From the NCBI GenBank assembly GCA_017512985.1, contig JAFWEJ010000015.1:1-64000 (forward strand): a stretch of 64,000 bases of DNA, read 5' to 3'. The stretch comes from Clostridia bacterium (GTDB lineage Bacteria; Bacillota; Clostridia; Christensenellales; Aristaeellaceae). A program made the translations under genes and the position numbers. Of this stretch, positions 34,170-42,767 are shown in pieces (position 1 is the first letter of the stretch; each line of letters opens with the position of its first letter). The notes below the pieces were generated by a model. That model was not told the origin of the DNA and did not search any database. It worked only from the letters and a program-made list of their open reading frames with translations.

Positions 34170-35606
34170 ATGGCCAGCATCAGGTGGAAGATCCTGCTGG
34201 CCTTTTTTCTCATAGTGGGCCTTTCTTTTTTTGTTGCAGCGACAACCCTGACCGGACTGGTCAGCGATTACCTGTTTGATCAGCGGACGCGGGACGACAG
34301 CATGAAAACCGAGAAGCTTGCCCTGGCGGCAGCTCCTCTTTTTCAGTCTGTTTCCGCGAATGAACTGAACGACATGCTGGAGGAGAACGCCGTTTCCATG
34401 GACGGCCGTCTGATGCTGATCGACAACGACGGAAAGATCCAGTACGACACGTTCCAGAACCTGTGCGGGCAGCGGGTGCAGGTGGACGAGGCACTGCGCG
34501 TGCTGTCCGGCGACGCGGCGGAAGCCTACGGGATCCACGCGCCCGGGCGGGCCGTGGTGGAAGAGATGAGCGGCGAGAGCGGCGCGGATTATGTGGCCTA
34601 CAGTGTGCATGAAATGACTGGCTTCCAGGGCAGGATCGGCGCGGCGCTGTATGTCAGCCGCGTACAGAGCCTGATGGATTCGCTGCAGACAGTCCGTATG
34701 CGGCTGGTGAGTGTATTCGCGATCATCGCGGTGGCGGCGCTGGTCGTGGCGCTGATCCTGAGCAGGGTGCTGACCAACCCGATCACGGCCGTCAGCCGGA
34801 CCATGAGGAAGATGGGGAAGGGCGACCTGAGCGTCCGTGTTCCCGTGAAGGGCAGCGGCGAGCTGCGCGAACTGGCGGAAAACTACAACACCATGGCGGC
34901 GCAGCTGGAAAGCCTTGACAAAACCAGGAACCAGTTTGTTTCCAACGCAAGCCATGAACTGAAGACGCCGCTGGCGACGATGAAGATCATGCTGGAATCG
35001 ATGATCTACCAGCCGGATATGCCGGCGGAAGTCCGGACAGAATTCATGAAGGATATCAACCATGAGATTGACCGGCTGACCGGGATTGTAACAGACCTGC
35101 TGGTGCTGACGCGGATGGACAACCGGGAAGAGATGAAGCGGGAATCCGTGAATATGAGCGAGCTGACGCTGGAAACGATCCACCTGCTTACGCCGGCCGC
35201 CGAGCAGCGCCGGCAGACGCTGGCGGAGGACGTACGGCAGGATATTGTGCTGTACGGCGACCGGAGCAAGCTCGGGCAGATTTTGTATAACCTGACGGAC
35301 AACGCGATCAAGTATACGCCGGAGGAAGGAACGATCCGTGTTTCCCTGAAACAGGAGGACGGCCGTATCATCTGGCGGGTTAAGGACAACGGGATCGGAA
35401 TCCCGAAGGACGACCAGGAGCATATCTTTGAACGGTTCTACCGGGTCGATAAAGCCCGGGGCCGGGAGACAGGCGGCACAGGCCTTGGCCTGAGCATCGT
35501 CCGGCAGATGGTAAAGATGCACGGCGGAACGATTTCCGTTTACAGCGAGCCCGGGCAGGGTTCGGAGTTTGTGGTGATCTTCCCGCAGGAAGGAGCGGCG
35601 CCATGA
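34170..35606 (+). CDS. OmpR-partner sensor histidine kinase
   Basis: About 478 residues from ATG 34170. TM helix (ILLAFFLIVGLSFFVAATTL), an extracytoplasmic domain of about 150 residues, second TM (VFAIIAVAALVVALIL), HAMP, HisKA with His262 in SNASHELKTP, and HATPase with DNAIKYTPEEG and GGTGLGLSIV. Start is uncertain: the ATG has no ribosome site, and the residues before it (SRIRTNLASF) resemble a real N-terminus, so a non-ATG start near 34128-34137, inside the regulator gene, is possible. Confidence 0.85.
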   Translation: MASIRWKILLAFFLIVGLSFFVAATTLTGLVSDYLFDQRTRDDSMKTEKLALAAAPLFQSVSANELNDMLEENAVSMDGRLMLIDNDGKIQYDTFQNLCGQRVQVDEALRVLSGDAAEAYGIHAPGRAVVEEMSGESGADYVAYSVHEMTGFQGRIGAALYVSRVQSLMDSLQTVRMRLVSVFAIIAVAALVVALILSRVLTNPITAVSRTMRKMGKGDLSVRVPVKGSGELRELAENYNTMAAQLESLDKTRNQFVSNASHELKTPLATMKIMLESMIYQPDMPAEVRTEFMKDINHEIDRLTGIVTDLLVLTRMDNREEMKRESVNMSELTLETIHLLTPAAEQRRQTLAEDVRQDIVLYGDRSKLGQILYNLTDNAIKYTPEEGTIRVSLKQEDGRIIWRVKDNGIGIPKDDQEHIFERFYRVDKARGRETGGTGLGLSIVRQMVKMHGGTISVYSEPGQGSEFVVIFPQEGAAP

Positions 35607-37147
35607 GGAAAAAAGGAACCTGCCTGCTGCTCGCGGTCTGCTGCGCGGTTTTCCTGACGGGATGCACCGGGAAAGTGACTGAGGAAGACAACAGCCCGGT
35701 GCCGACGCTGCGTCCGGCAGAGGCACGCTATACCGCCCCGGACGGGGACGGAATCGTCGCGGAAGGCCGGGAATACCGGATATATCTTCCCGGCCGGGAC
35801 AGCCTGCGGATGGTATCCCGGAGCGTATACCTGGAGCCCGCGAACCTGAACGATACCGCGGAGGCGCTGGTGAACAGCCTGATTGCTTTTGAGGGTGACG
35901 GGGAAGCCAGAAAGTTCGGGGGGACAAGGACGCCGGAACTGTACGGCACCCATCCGATCGAGATCAGCGGCGGCGTGTGCACGGTGAATCTTTCGTCATC
36001 CATGCTGCAGCTGAGCCTGAGCGATTATTACAAGCACTGCCTGGCGCTGTCCACCACGCTTTGCGAGATTGACGGAATCAACAGCGTCAACGTGCTGGTG
36101 GCGGACAAGAGCGTCGCGCTGGATATTTCCGGCAACCTGCCCATGGGCACGCTGATCGCACACCAGGGAGAGAATATTGCAGTCCTCTGGGAACAGATGG
36201 AAGCCAAAAGGACACCGCTGGGAGAGGACAGCAGCAAAAACCCGCTGAATTCGCTGGCGACCCTGTATTACCCGCTGCCGGACAACCGGGGCGTCGGCTG
36301 TACGATCCGCATGGTCAATTTTGAGGGCCAGAAACCGGAACAGCTGGCCGCGGGGCTGATCAGCGCGGTGAATGACGTGCGCAGGGACATGACGGGAGGG
36401 CAGAATTTTCCGGAGCTGAAAGGGCTGATGACCCATGATCCGGTCGTCAGCGAACTGGAAGACGGCACCCGCCTGATTACACTGAGCCTGCGGGAAGGAA
36501 CGGAAGCGATACTGGCGGAAGGCAGGACGGATCTTGCCTGCTTTGCCGCGGCCATGACCTATACGCTGACTACGTTTATCCCGGGCACAACAGCCGTCTG
36601 CATCCGGATCGGGGACAAACCGGTTACGGAGCTGAAAACGGCCCGGTTCAACGCCGTGACCGCGCTGGGCGGACTGGTTACACGGCCTGCCGTGGAACCT
36701 TTCCTGATGAGCAATGTGACGGTGTATTTTGCGAGGAACGGCATTCTCTGCGAATGCGAGCGCCCCGTGGCGCGCCGCAGCGTGGACAGCCTGCGGGCGC
36801 AAATGTGCGCCCTGATGGACGGGCCTGACGCCACGGAAACGGAAGAGGGAATCAGCGCGACGCTGCCCGACGCTGTCCGGGAGGATGATATCCTCGGGAT
36901 TGCCGCGGAAGGAGATACGCTGCTGGTTAACCTGAGCGAGCGTTTCCGGGCGGAAATCCAGGAACGGGGCAGGGACGAGGAAACGCTGATCTGCTACAGC
37001 ATTGTGAATACGCTGTGCAAGAATTCGGGAATGAAACGGGTCCGCTTCTTCTTTGAGGGAGAACAGGCGGAATACGTGGCCGGCACGATCTACTGGGCCG
37101 GGGAGTTTATGTACAATATAGGACTGGCGGAAAAAGGGCTTGGCTGA
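35603..37147 (+). CDS. GerMN-domain lipoprotein of a two-component operon
   Basis: A 514-residue lipoprotein (lipobox LTGC near residue 20). It has at least two GerMN-type domains: residues about 60-190 (LNDTAEALVNSLI, then INSVNVLVADKSVALD) and about 365-490 (DSLRAQMCALMDGP, then GDTLLVNLSERFRAEI), with a third, weaker copy between them (residues about 210-330). GerMN occurs in spore germination GerM and in actinobacterial LpqB. The gene overlaps the kinase (ATGA), echoing MtrA-MtrB-LpqB, where the lipoprotein tunes the kinase. A terminator overlaps its stop codon. Confidence 0.85.
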   Translation: MRKKGTCLLLAVCCAVFLTGCTGKVTEEDNSPVPTLRPAEARYTAPDGDGIVAEGREYRIYLPGRDSLRMVSRSVYLEPANLNDTAEALVNSLIAFEGDGEARKFGGTRTPELYGTHPIEISGGVCTVNLSSSMLQLSLSDYYKHCLALSTTLCEIDGINSVNVLVADKSVALDISGNLPMGTLIAHQGENIAVLWEQMEAKRTPLGEDSSKNPLNSLATLYYPLPDNRGVGCTIRMVNFEGQKPEQLAAGLISAVNDVRRDMTGGQNFPELKGLMTHDPVVSELEDGTRLITLSLREGTEAILAEGRTDLACFAAAMTYTLTTFIPGTTAVCIRIGDKPVTELKTARFNAVTALGGLVTRPAVEPFLMSNVTVYFARNGILCECERPVARRSVDSLRAQMCALMDGPDATETEEGISATLPDAVREDDILGIAAEGDTLLVNLSERFRAEIQERGRDEETLICYSIVNTLCKNSGMKRVRFFFEGEQAEYVAGTIYWAGEFMYNIGLAEKGLG

Positions 37148-37158
37148 CAAGCCCTTTT
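37132..37158 (+). terminator. Terminator overlapping the GerMN stop codon
   Basis: AAAAGGGCTTG and CAAGCCCTTTT pair around GCTGA, placing the stop codon in the loop; TTTT follows. Confidence 0.7.
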
Positions 37159-37185
37159 AATTCATAATTCACAATTCATAATTAT
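37159..37185. repeat. AT-rich dispersed repeat (AATTCATAATTCACAATTCAT)
   Basis: Three AATTCA units with CATAATT and CACAATT words between 37159 and 37185, matching the copy at 10893-10910. Confidence 0.55.
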
Positions 37186-37294
37186 ATCTTGTTTTCTGTT
37201 TGAAAATTTCGGGTGCAGTATTAACATTGCGTTCACAATCTGTACAAAAAGAGGGAATATACTTCATCCTGAAAACCGAAAGGAGGTTTTTGAG

Positions 37295-38590
37295 ATGAAA
37301 AAGATCCTGAATAAAAAAGTGATGGGCATTATTGCCCTGGCGCTTGTTTGTGTATTCGCGGGAACCGTGATCGGTTCTTCGCAGCCTGCCGCTGCGGCAG
37401 AGGAAAAAGTCGTCCTGACCTCACCTTTTACCGAAGCGATCGCCAAGGTCCGCAACAGCGTGGTCGGTGTGAACAATTACCAGATCGTCAACAACAGTTA
37501 CGGCAACTACGGCGGATATGACATGTTCCCGTGGAGCTACTTCGGCGGCGGTTTCGGCAACGGATACGGAAACGGATACGGCAACGGCCGCGGCCAGGAA
37601 TCCAATGAAGAAGTGAAATACGGCAGTGGTTCCGGCGTGGTGATTGAGAAAGAGTATGTGCTGACCAATTACCATGTGGTGGAAGGCGCCCACAGCCTGA
37701 AGATCTCCATCGGCGACGATGAGGAAAACCTTTATGACGCGACGGTGGCCGCCTATGACGCGGACAAGGACGTGGCTGTGCTGAAGGTGCCCGGCCTGCC
37801 GCTGGAGCCTGTTGAGATCGGCGACAGCGACACGCTGGTAATCGGCGACTGGGTCGTCAATATCGGCAACGCGATCGGCTTCACCGGCACCGCCACGGCG
37901 GGTATTGTTTCCGGACTGAACCGGGAGATTGCCTCTGACAACAAGAGCGTTGACAAATACGGACGGGCCAGCAGTGTGGTCAACAGCATGATCCAGACCG
38001 ACGCGGCGATCAACAGCGGCAACAGCGGCGGCGGCATGTTCAATACGGCCGGACAGCTGATGGGCATTCCGACGCTGAAGTATACCGGCTCCCGTTACAG
38101 CTCCAACGCTACGGTTGAAAGCATCGGCATGTGCATCCCGATCAACGAGGCCAAGGACGTGATCGCGGCCGCGCTGAACGGAACAGGCACGACAGACCGG
38201 CAGCCTGACGAAGCCGGTTCGGCAGACAGCAGGATTTCCAACGGCGGACTGTCCGGAAAGCCGCGTATGGGCGTGACTGTAACCACTTCGGGCGGCAGCA
38301 ACGGAGCGTATCCGAAGGGCGTATATATTATTGAAGTGGAAGCAAACAGCCCCGCGGAAAAAGCCGGGATCCAGGCCGGGGACATCATCGTGGAAGTGAA
38401 CGGCCAGGTGATTACCTCTGTCAGTGAAGAGGTTGAGATTCTTTCCGGGATGAAGGAAGGCGACGAAGTCGCGGTGAAGGTGTTCCGCCCCAATACTGTG
38501 ACTGACGCCCAGAACGGCAGGATTTCCACCGACGGGGATTACAAGGACCTGACGGTGACCCTTGCCATGGTTGATCCGGTCAACCAGTAA
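37295..38590 (+). CDS. HtrA/DegP-type serine protease with PDZ domain
   Basis: A 431-residue envelope protease. N-terminal TM or signal anchor (VMGIIALALVCVFAGTVIG), then a Gly/Asn/Tyr-rich insert at about residues 66-104, a trypsin-like domain with the triad His127 (LTNYHVV), Asp159 (DADKDVAVL) and Ser244 (NSGNSGGGM), and a PDZ domain from about residue 325 (GVYIIEVEANSPAEKAGIQAGDIIVEVNG). It degrades misfolded exported proteins. GAAAGGAGG precedes the ATG. It follows the two-component operon and could be part of the same envelope-stress response. Confidence 0.93.
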   Translation: MKKILNKKVMGIIALALVCVFAGTVIGSSQPAAAAEEKVVLTSPFTEAIAKVRNSVVGVNNYQIVNNSYGNYGGYDMFPWSYFGGGFGNGYGNGYGNGRGQESNEEVKYGSGSGVVIEKEYVLTNYHVVEGAHSLKISIGDDEENLYDATVAAYDADKDVAVLKVPGLPLEPVEIGDSDTLVIGDWVVNIGNAIGFTGTATAGIVSGLNREIASDNKSVDKYGRASSVVNSMIQTDAAINSGNSGGGMFNTAGQLMGIPTLKYTGSRYSSNATVESIGMCIPINEAKDVIAAALNGTGTTDRQPDEAGSADSRISNGGLSGKPRMGVTVTTSGGSNGAYPKGVYIIEVEANSPAEKAGIQAGDIIVEVNGQVITSVSEEVEILSGMKEGDEVAVKVFRPNTVTDAQNGRISTDGDYKDLTVTLAMVDPVNQ

Positions 38591-38605
38591 CAGAACCCAA
38601 AGGGC

Positions 38606-38639
38606 ACGCGCTCCGGGAGAAATCCCGGAGCGCGTTTCT
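38606..38639 (+). terminator. Terminator after htrA
   Basis: ACGCGCTCCGGGA and TCCCGGAGCGCGT form a 13-base stem with a GAAA loop region. The T run is short (TTTC). Confidence 0.65.
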
Positions 38640-38710
38640 GTTGCCATTCGGGCGAAGATATGCTACAAATGAACCGGACCAATCCTGAAAGAAGGAACCG
38701 GAGGAAGACC

Positions 38711-39607
38711 GTGAAGACCAGAAGGATCATCTGCGTGATGCTTGCTGCGCTGCTGGTATGCATGCAGATACCCGCCGGGGCGGAGGGCGATAAGGATACC
38801 GTTACCTATCTGAACCTGGACGGACAGCGGCTGAATTACCGGACAGCCAAAAAGAAACTGGCCGGGTATTCCTGCCTGAAAAAAGTAGATATGTATGACA
38901 TTCCTGTTGACTGGAGGCAGGCGGAAGAACTGGAGGCCCTGTATCCCGGGGTCGAATTCGGCTGGACGCTGAAGATCGGCGGGGACCACCTGGTCCGGAC
39001 GGACGCGACGGCATTTTCCACCCTGCACTGGTCCAACTCCACGCCGCACCCGACCGAAGAAATCAGGGTGCTCCGGTATTGCAGGCAGCTCAGAGCGCTG
39101 GACTTCGGCCATAACGGGGTGGACGACATCTCCTGGCTGGCGGAACTGCCGGAGCTGCGGGTTCTGATCATCGCAGTCAACCGTGTAACGGATATCACAC
39201 CGCTGGCCAGCCTGACAAAGCTGGAATACCTGGAGATGTTCAACAACCGGATCACGGACCTGACGCCGCTGCAAGGGCTGACGCACCTGATGGACCTGAA
39301 TATCTGCTGGAACCGGATCCGGGATTATTCACCCCTGTACGGGATGACGGGACTGAAACGCCTGTGGCTCTGGAAGGGCGGCATGGAGGAGAACGGCGTT
39401 TCGGAAGAAGTGATCAATACGCTGAAGGAGAGACTTCCGGAGTGCCGGCTGAACTGGCAGGCCAGGCCGACACTGGGGGGATGGAGGGATCACCCGCATC
39501 ATGATGTGATCAGCAAAATGTTCGAAGAAAAAAAGGGAATGCACTACATTCCCTTCAGTGATTCCTATCCGGATTATCCGGTGGACGACGAAGAAGACGA
39601 CTTTTAA
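38711..39607 (+). CDS. Secreted leucine-rich-repeat protein
   Basis: About 298 residues from GTG 38711 (GGAGGAAG 6-7 bases upstream), which gives a clean signal peptide: KTRRIICVMLAALLVCMQIPAGA. Residues about 110-220 contain at least four internalin-type repeats of 22-23 residues (for example LEYLEMFNNRITDLTPLQGL). The C-terminus is very acidic (YPVDDEEDDF). Binding partner unknown. Its 3' end overlaps the convergent Lgt-like gene by 53 bases. Confidence 0.8.
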   Translation: MKTRRIICVMLAALLVCMQIPAGAEGDKDTVTYLNLDGQRLNYRTAKKKLAGYSCLKKVDMYDIPVDWRQAEELEALYPGVEFGWTLKIGGDHLVRTDATAFSTLHWSNSTPHPTEEIRVLRYCRQLRALDFGHNGVDDISWLAELPELRVLIIAVNRVTDITPLASLTKLEYLEMFNNRITDLTPLQGLTHLMDLNICWNRIRDYSPLYGMTGLKRLWLWKGGMEENGVSEEVINTLKERLPECRLNWQARPTLGGWRDHPHHDVISKMFEEKKGMHYIPFSDSYPDYPVDDEEDDF

Positions 39608-40481
39608 CCACCGACCGGTAAAGAAGCAGGATCACGCAAAGAACCGCGCCCATCATCAGGAAGCCGCCGTGTTCTCCCATAAAACGGCTGGAACTCAGCT
39701 GGCGGAGGAATTCGATCCCGACGATCGCGGCGATACATACAAGCAGATACAATACAGGGAGAAAACGGAGAACTCCCTGTTTTTTATTTCCCCGGGCGCA
39801 GGCAAGCAGGAGCAGGATCAGGAGAATCACCGCGCAAAGCAGCTGTTCCACCCGGACGAATCCCCAGCAGAGGGCCCTGTTCCGCATGTTTTCCAGCAGG
39901 ATCTGGCAGGCACAGAGACGAAACACCGCCGTTTCAAAACGCCGGCCAGGCCGGCTTTCCTGCCCGCACAGGGAAAGCAGCCCGACTGCCAGGGCAGCCA
40001 GAGCTTCCCAGAAAAAGACGGCGACATGCGGCTCGCCGTAGCGGTTCCAGACAGCCAGGACCAGGCAATTCGATCCGGAAGGAAGATCAATATAGCGGCC
40101 GGCGCCGAGAGAACCCAGCTCCACTTCCGCCATGCGCAGGCCGGCGATCAGCAGAACGCCGGGCAGGACAAAACGGTCCGTCAGCTTCCCGACGGGACGG
40201 TAACCGGTGATTTTTGCTGCGAGCAGCACACCCAGCCAGACGCCGGCAGCCCCGCCGGTAAAACAGAATTCTGACGGTTCCGGGGAGAACAGCGCGTTCC
40301 ATTCGCCCATCAGGAGGACATAACTGATCTTCGCGAAAAGAAAGCCCAGCACGGCGCACAGGGGCAGGGACAACGCAGCCGCAGCAGCGCCGCGGCTGTC
40401 AGCCCGGAAGGCGTTCATCGCAATGAACAGCGCAAAGGCCGCAGCAACCGTGCAAAGGACGATGATCAGGTAAGCAGACAT
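39555..40481 (-). CDS. Lgt-like membrane protein, copy 1
   Basis: A 308-residue polytopic protein of the prolipoprotein diacylglyceryl transferase superfamily. The Lgt core is recognisable: FCFTGGAAGVWLGVLLAAKI aligns with the FHGGLIGG region, GLRMAEVELGSLGAGRYI with GRIGNF, and HVAVFFWEALAALAVG with the PSQLYEA region. The catalytic His of FHGG is replaced by Thr and the Asn after the conserved Arg is lost, so it is unlikely to lipidate proteins like Lgt. It lies 24 bases downstream of a NAGPA-domain gene. Confidence 0.65.
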   Translation of the reverse strand: MSAYLIIVLCTVAAAFALFIAMNAFRADSRGAAAAALSLPLCAVLGFLFAKISYVLLMGEWNALFSPEPSEFCFTGGAAGVWLGVLLAAKITGYRPVGKLTDRFVLPGVLLIAGLRMAEVELGSLGAGRYIDLPSGSNCLVLAVWNRYGEPHVAVFFWEALAALAVGLLSLCGQESRPGRRFETAVFRLCACQILLENMRNRALCWGFVRVEQLLCAVILLILLLLACARGNKKQGVLRFLPVLYLLVCIAAIVGIEFLRQLSSSRFMGEHGGFLMMGAVLCVILLLYRSVVKSRLLRRPPDNPDRNH

Positions 40482-40505
40482 AAGAAGCTCCGCATTTCAG
40501 AAAGG

Positions 40506-41402
40506 TCAGACATTGGGCCAGTAGGACGCAAAATAGATGATATCGGACAGAGGACGTTCGTTGCGGTTTTCCGGGTCGTTTATCTTTTCGAAGTTGAAGA
40601 TGAGGACCGCGCTGTGCCCGCCGTCCAGGTTATAGGCGACCTGAATGTCGTCCATGCCTGCCACAAACGCGCGCCATTGGTCGAAATTGAACGCCTTGCT
40701 GCCGCGCCTGTTCGGTCCGGTGACGATGACACGGTATTTCAGGCGGCCGGTCTGGGCAATGGCAACGCGCTGCGACGGCTGTTCCGGTCCCATGTGGGAA
40801 GGAGCCTTTACACGGATTGCTCCGTTGTTGACCAGCAAGGGGCCGAAATAAAACGCGTTGATGATTCTTTTGCCGTTGATCTCCGTACCGACATCCCCGG
40901 CACGGGGATCTTCGACGCCATGAAAATCCCCGTCTTCGTCAATCAGCAGTACGTCCTGGCAGGGCCGCGGCAGGAGAGAATTCTGGAATGTGATTCCCTG
41001 GCGAATGGTCACATGTACGTCATTATTGGAAGCGTAGCAGTAGAAATCCCCGTCCACGGCCAGCACGGCGTTCATGCGGCGGGCAAGTACGGATCCGTAT
41101 TCGGTTCCCTTTTTATCGAAGCTTTCCGCGGCGGCCGTGCGGAGCTGGCTGGGATGGTCAATCTCAACGTCGGCGATCCAGTACAGGACGCCGTTCTCAT
41201 CCCCTGTGGTGATCTTTACGCTGATGCTCGGATCCACATAGGAATCCCGGGTGAATTTACTCCGGTCCAGGGGCATACCGGGCGAAAAATCAATCGGCAG
41301 GTAACTGAATACGGGATCGTCATCATCCTCTTCGGCCATGGCAAAAGCGCCTGCGGTACACACCAGCAGGAGCGCGGCCAGAAGGGCGAAGAGTTTTTTC
41401 AT
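40506..41402 (-). CDS. Secreted NAGPA-domain (phosphodiester glycosidase-type) protein, copy 1
   Basis: About 298 residues with a signal peptide (KKLFALLAALLLVCTAGAFA). NAGPA/DUF2233 domain: MNAVLAVDGDFYCYASNN, QDVLLIDEDGDFHGVED, FYFGPLLVNNGAIRV, RVAIAQTG and the acidic signature VAYNLDGGHSAVLIFN. The founding enzyme removes GlcNAc from GlcNAc-phosphodiesters, and bacterial members act on envelope glycopolymers. The second ATG, 41402, is chosen for its spacing to GGGAGG. It forms an operon with the Lgt-like gene and resembles the protein at 48555-49676. Confidence 0.85.
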   Translation of the reverse strand: MKKLFALLAALLLVCTAGAFAMAEEDDDDPVFSYLPIDFSPGMPLDRSKFTRDSYVDPSISVKITTGDENGVLYWIADVEIDHPSQLRTAAAESFDKKGTEYGSVLARRMNAVLAVDGDFYCYASNNDVHVTIRQGITFQNSLLPRPCQDVLLIDEDGDFHGVEDPRAGDVGTEINGKRIINAFYFGPLLVNNGAIRVKAPSHMGPEQPSQRVAIAQTGRLKYRVIVTGPNRRGSKAFNFDQWRAFVAGMDDIQVAYNLDGGHSAVLIFNFEKINDPENRNERPLSDIIYFASYWPNV

Positions 41403-41451
41403 CATATGCCTCCCCAGCCTTGCCGGGAGGAAGGCTGATTATTCTTTCTGA

Positions 41452-41480
41452 ATTATATGCGTACGGCTGCGGCGTGTCAA
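41452..41480 (-). promoter_or_regulatory. Consensus promoter of the NAGPA-Lgt-like operon (copy 1)
   Basis: On the minus strand a perfect TTGACA (41480-41475), a 17-base spacer and a perfect TATAAT (41457-41452): full sigma-A consensus, 50 bases from the start codon. Confidence 0.8.
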
Positions 41481-41508
41481 ACAATCCGCCAGGAAACAGG
41501 CACGGGGA

Positions 41509-41537
41509 TGGAAAAGACAGCGGGATTGGTATATAAT
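41509..41537 (+). promoter_or_regulatory. Promoter of the CapA-like gene
   Basis: TATAAT at 41532-41537 with a weak -35 (TGGAAA, 41509-41514) at 17-base spacing. Confidence 0.45.
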
Positions 41538-41579
41538 ACCCGTACTTCCATACAACGATCCCGGAGAGGAAAGAAGAAG

Positions 41580-42707
41580 ATGAGAAAAATTCCCGGCGCC
41601 GCGGCGCTGATCCTGCTGATCCTGCTGCTGCTGCTGGCCGCGGCAGGCGCGCAGGCTGAGAAGACGGTCCTGATAACCTTCGCCGGCGACTGTACCCTGG
41701 GCAGTGAGGGAACCGCCATGAAGAATGAGGATTCTTTTTTCGCCTTCGCTGAAAAGTACGGATACGATTATTTCTTCGCCAATTTCCGGGACATGTTTGA
41801 AAACGACGATATCACCGTTGTAAACCTGGAGGGCGTGCTTTCAGACAACGCTTATATGGAGAAGAAACACAAGGCATTCCGTTTCCGGGGAAAGACGGAT
41901 TTTGTGAAAATCCTGACCGGCAGCGGCGTGGACTCGGTTTCCATTGCGAACAACCATATTATGGATTTCAGTTCGCAGGGGGCGGAGAGTACCAAAAAGG
42001 TACTGGACGAAAACGGCATCCAATGGTTCTGGAACGAGGAATACCGCATTATTGAGCACGACGGGATCCGGATCGCGTTCTTCGGCCTGGAACACTCCAA
42101 ATTCTTTTCGCTCCAGTCCTGGCTGCCGCGGACATTCAGAGAGCTGAAACAGTCCGGCAAAGCGAACGCGGTTGTCGTCTATGTGCATACCGGAATTGAA
42201 TACAAGGGAGAGCATGAGAACCGGATCGCCGCGATGGCGAACGACCTGGTCGGCATGGGCGCGGACCTGGTGCTGATGAGCCATCCCCATGTGCTCCAGG
42301 GAATGGAGATCATCAACAACCGCACCGTATTCTATTCCCTGGGTAACTTTGTCTTCGGCGGGAACAGCGCCATCCGGTACGGTAAATACCACAAAATAAA
42401 AGAAGTCACTTCGCTGTATTCCATGGCCGTTCAGGTGAAAATGAGCTTCACCGGCGACGGGGAATACCTGGGGCAGCGGGTGGTGATCTGGCCCGCGTAT
42501 ACCAGCGACGATCCGCAGGTTAACCATTACCAGCCGCGGCTGCTGACCGCGGAAGAAGCAAAACCGGTGCGGGAAGCGATCCAGCGGGACACGCAGGGCT
42601 TCACGCTTCCTGAACTGAAAGAGGAGAACGGTTCGGCTTTCATGGAATTTCCCTACCTGGCGGCAACCAGCGCCGTTCTGATGCCGGAGGACGACGACGG
42701 AGACTGA
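41580..42707 (+). CDS. CapA-family (PGA_cap) secreted protein
   Basis: About 375 residues with a strongly hydrophobic signal (ALILLILLLLLAAAGAQA). The PGA_cap metallophosphoesterase-like fold is shown by ITFAGDCTLGSE, VVNLEGVLSDN, VSIANNHIMDFSSQG, VVVYVHTGIEY and LVLMSHPHVLQGMEIINN. CapA proteins take part in polyglutamate capsule export or envelope polymer handling; no capB/capC is nearby, so this one is probably not for a capsule. GGAGAGGAAAG precedes the ATG. It is divergent from the NAGPA copy 1 operon. Confidence 0.87.
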   Translation: MRKIPGAAALILLILLLLLAAAGAQAEKTVLITFAGDCTLGSEGTAMKNEDSFFAFAEKYGYDYFFANFRDMFENDDITVVNLEGVLSDNAYMEKKHKAFRFRGKTDFVKILTGSGVDSVSIANNHIMDFSSQGAESTKKVLDENGIQWFWNEEYRIIEHDGIRIAFFGLEHSKFFSLQSWLPRTFRELKQSGKANAVVVYVHTGIEYKGEHENRIAAMANDLVGMGADLVLMSHPHVLQGMEIINNRTVFYSLGNFVFGGNSAIRYGKYHKIKEVTSLYSMAVQVKMSFTGDGEYLGQRVVIWPAYTSDDPQVNHYQPRLLTAEEAKPVREAIQRDTQGFTLPELKEENGSAFMEFPYLAATSAVLMPEDDDGD

Positions 42708-42722
42708 ACACAGGCATCATAA

Positions 42723-42760
42723 AACCGGGTTCCGCATACTGCGGAACCCGGTTGTTTGCT
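42723..42760 (+). terminator. Bidirectional terminator between capA-like and prs-like genes
   Basis: AACCGGGTTCCGC and GCGGAACCCGGTT form a perfect 13-base stem with a 5-base loop; GTTTGCTTTT follows on the plus strand and AAAA-complement T run on the other. Confidence 0.75.
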
Positions 42761-42767
42761 TTTCCGG

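Noticed and set aside
34164..35927. A 587-codon minus-strand open frame
   Set aside because: Antisense to the histidine kinase and GerMN genes; no domain is recognisable.
41580..42707. Capsule biosynthesis locus
   Set aside because: Only a CapA-like protein is present; no capB, capC or capE partners occur nearby.
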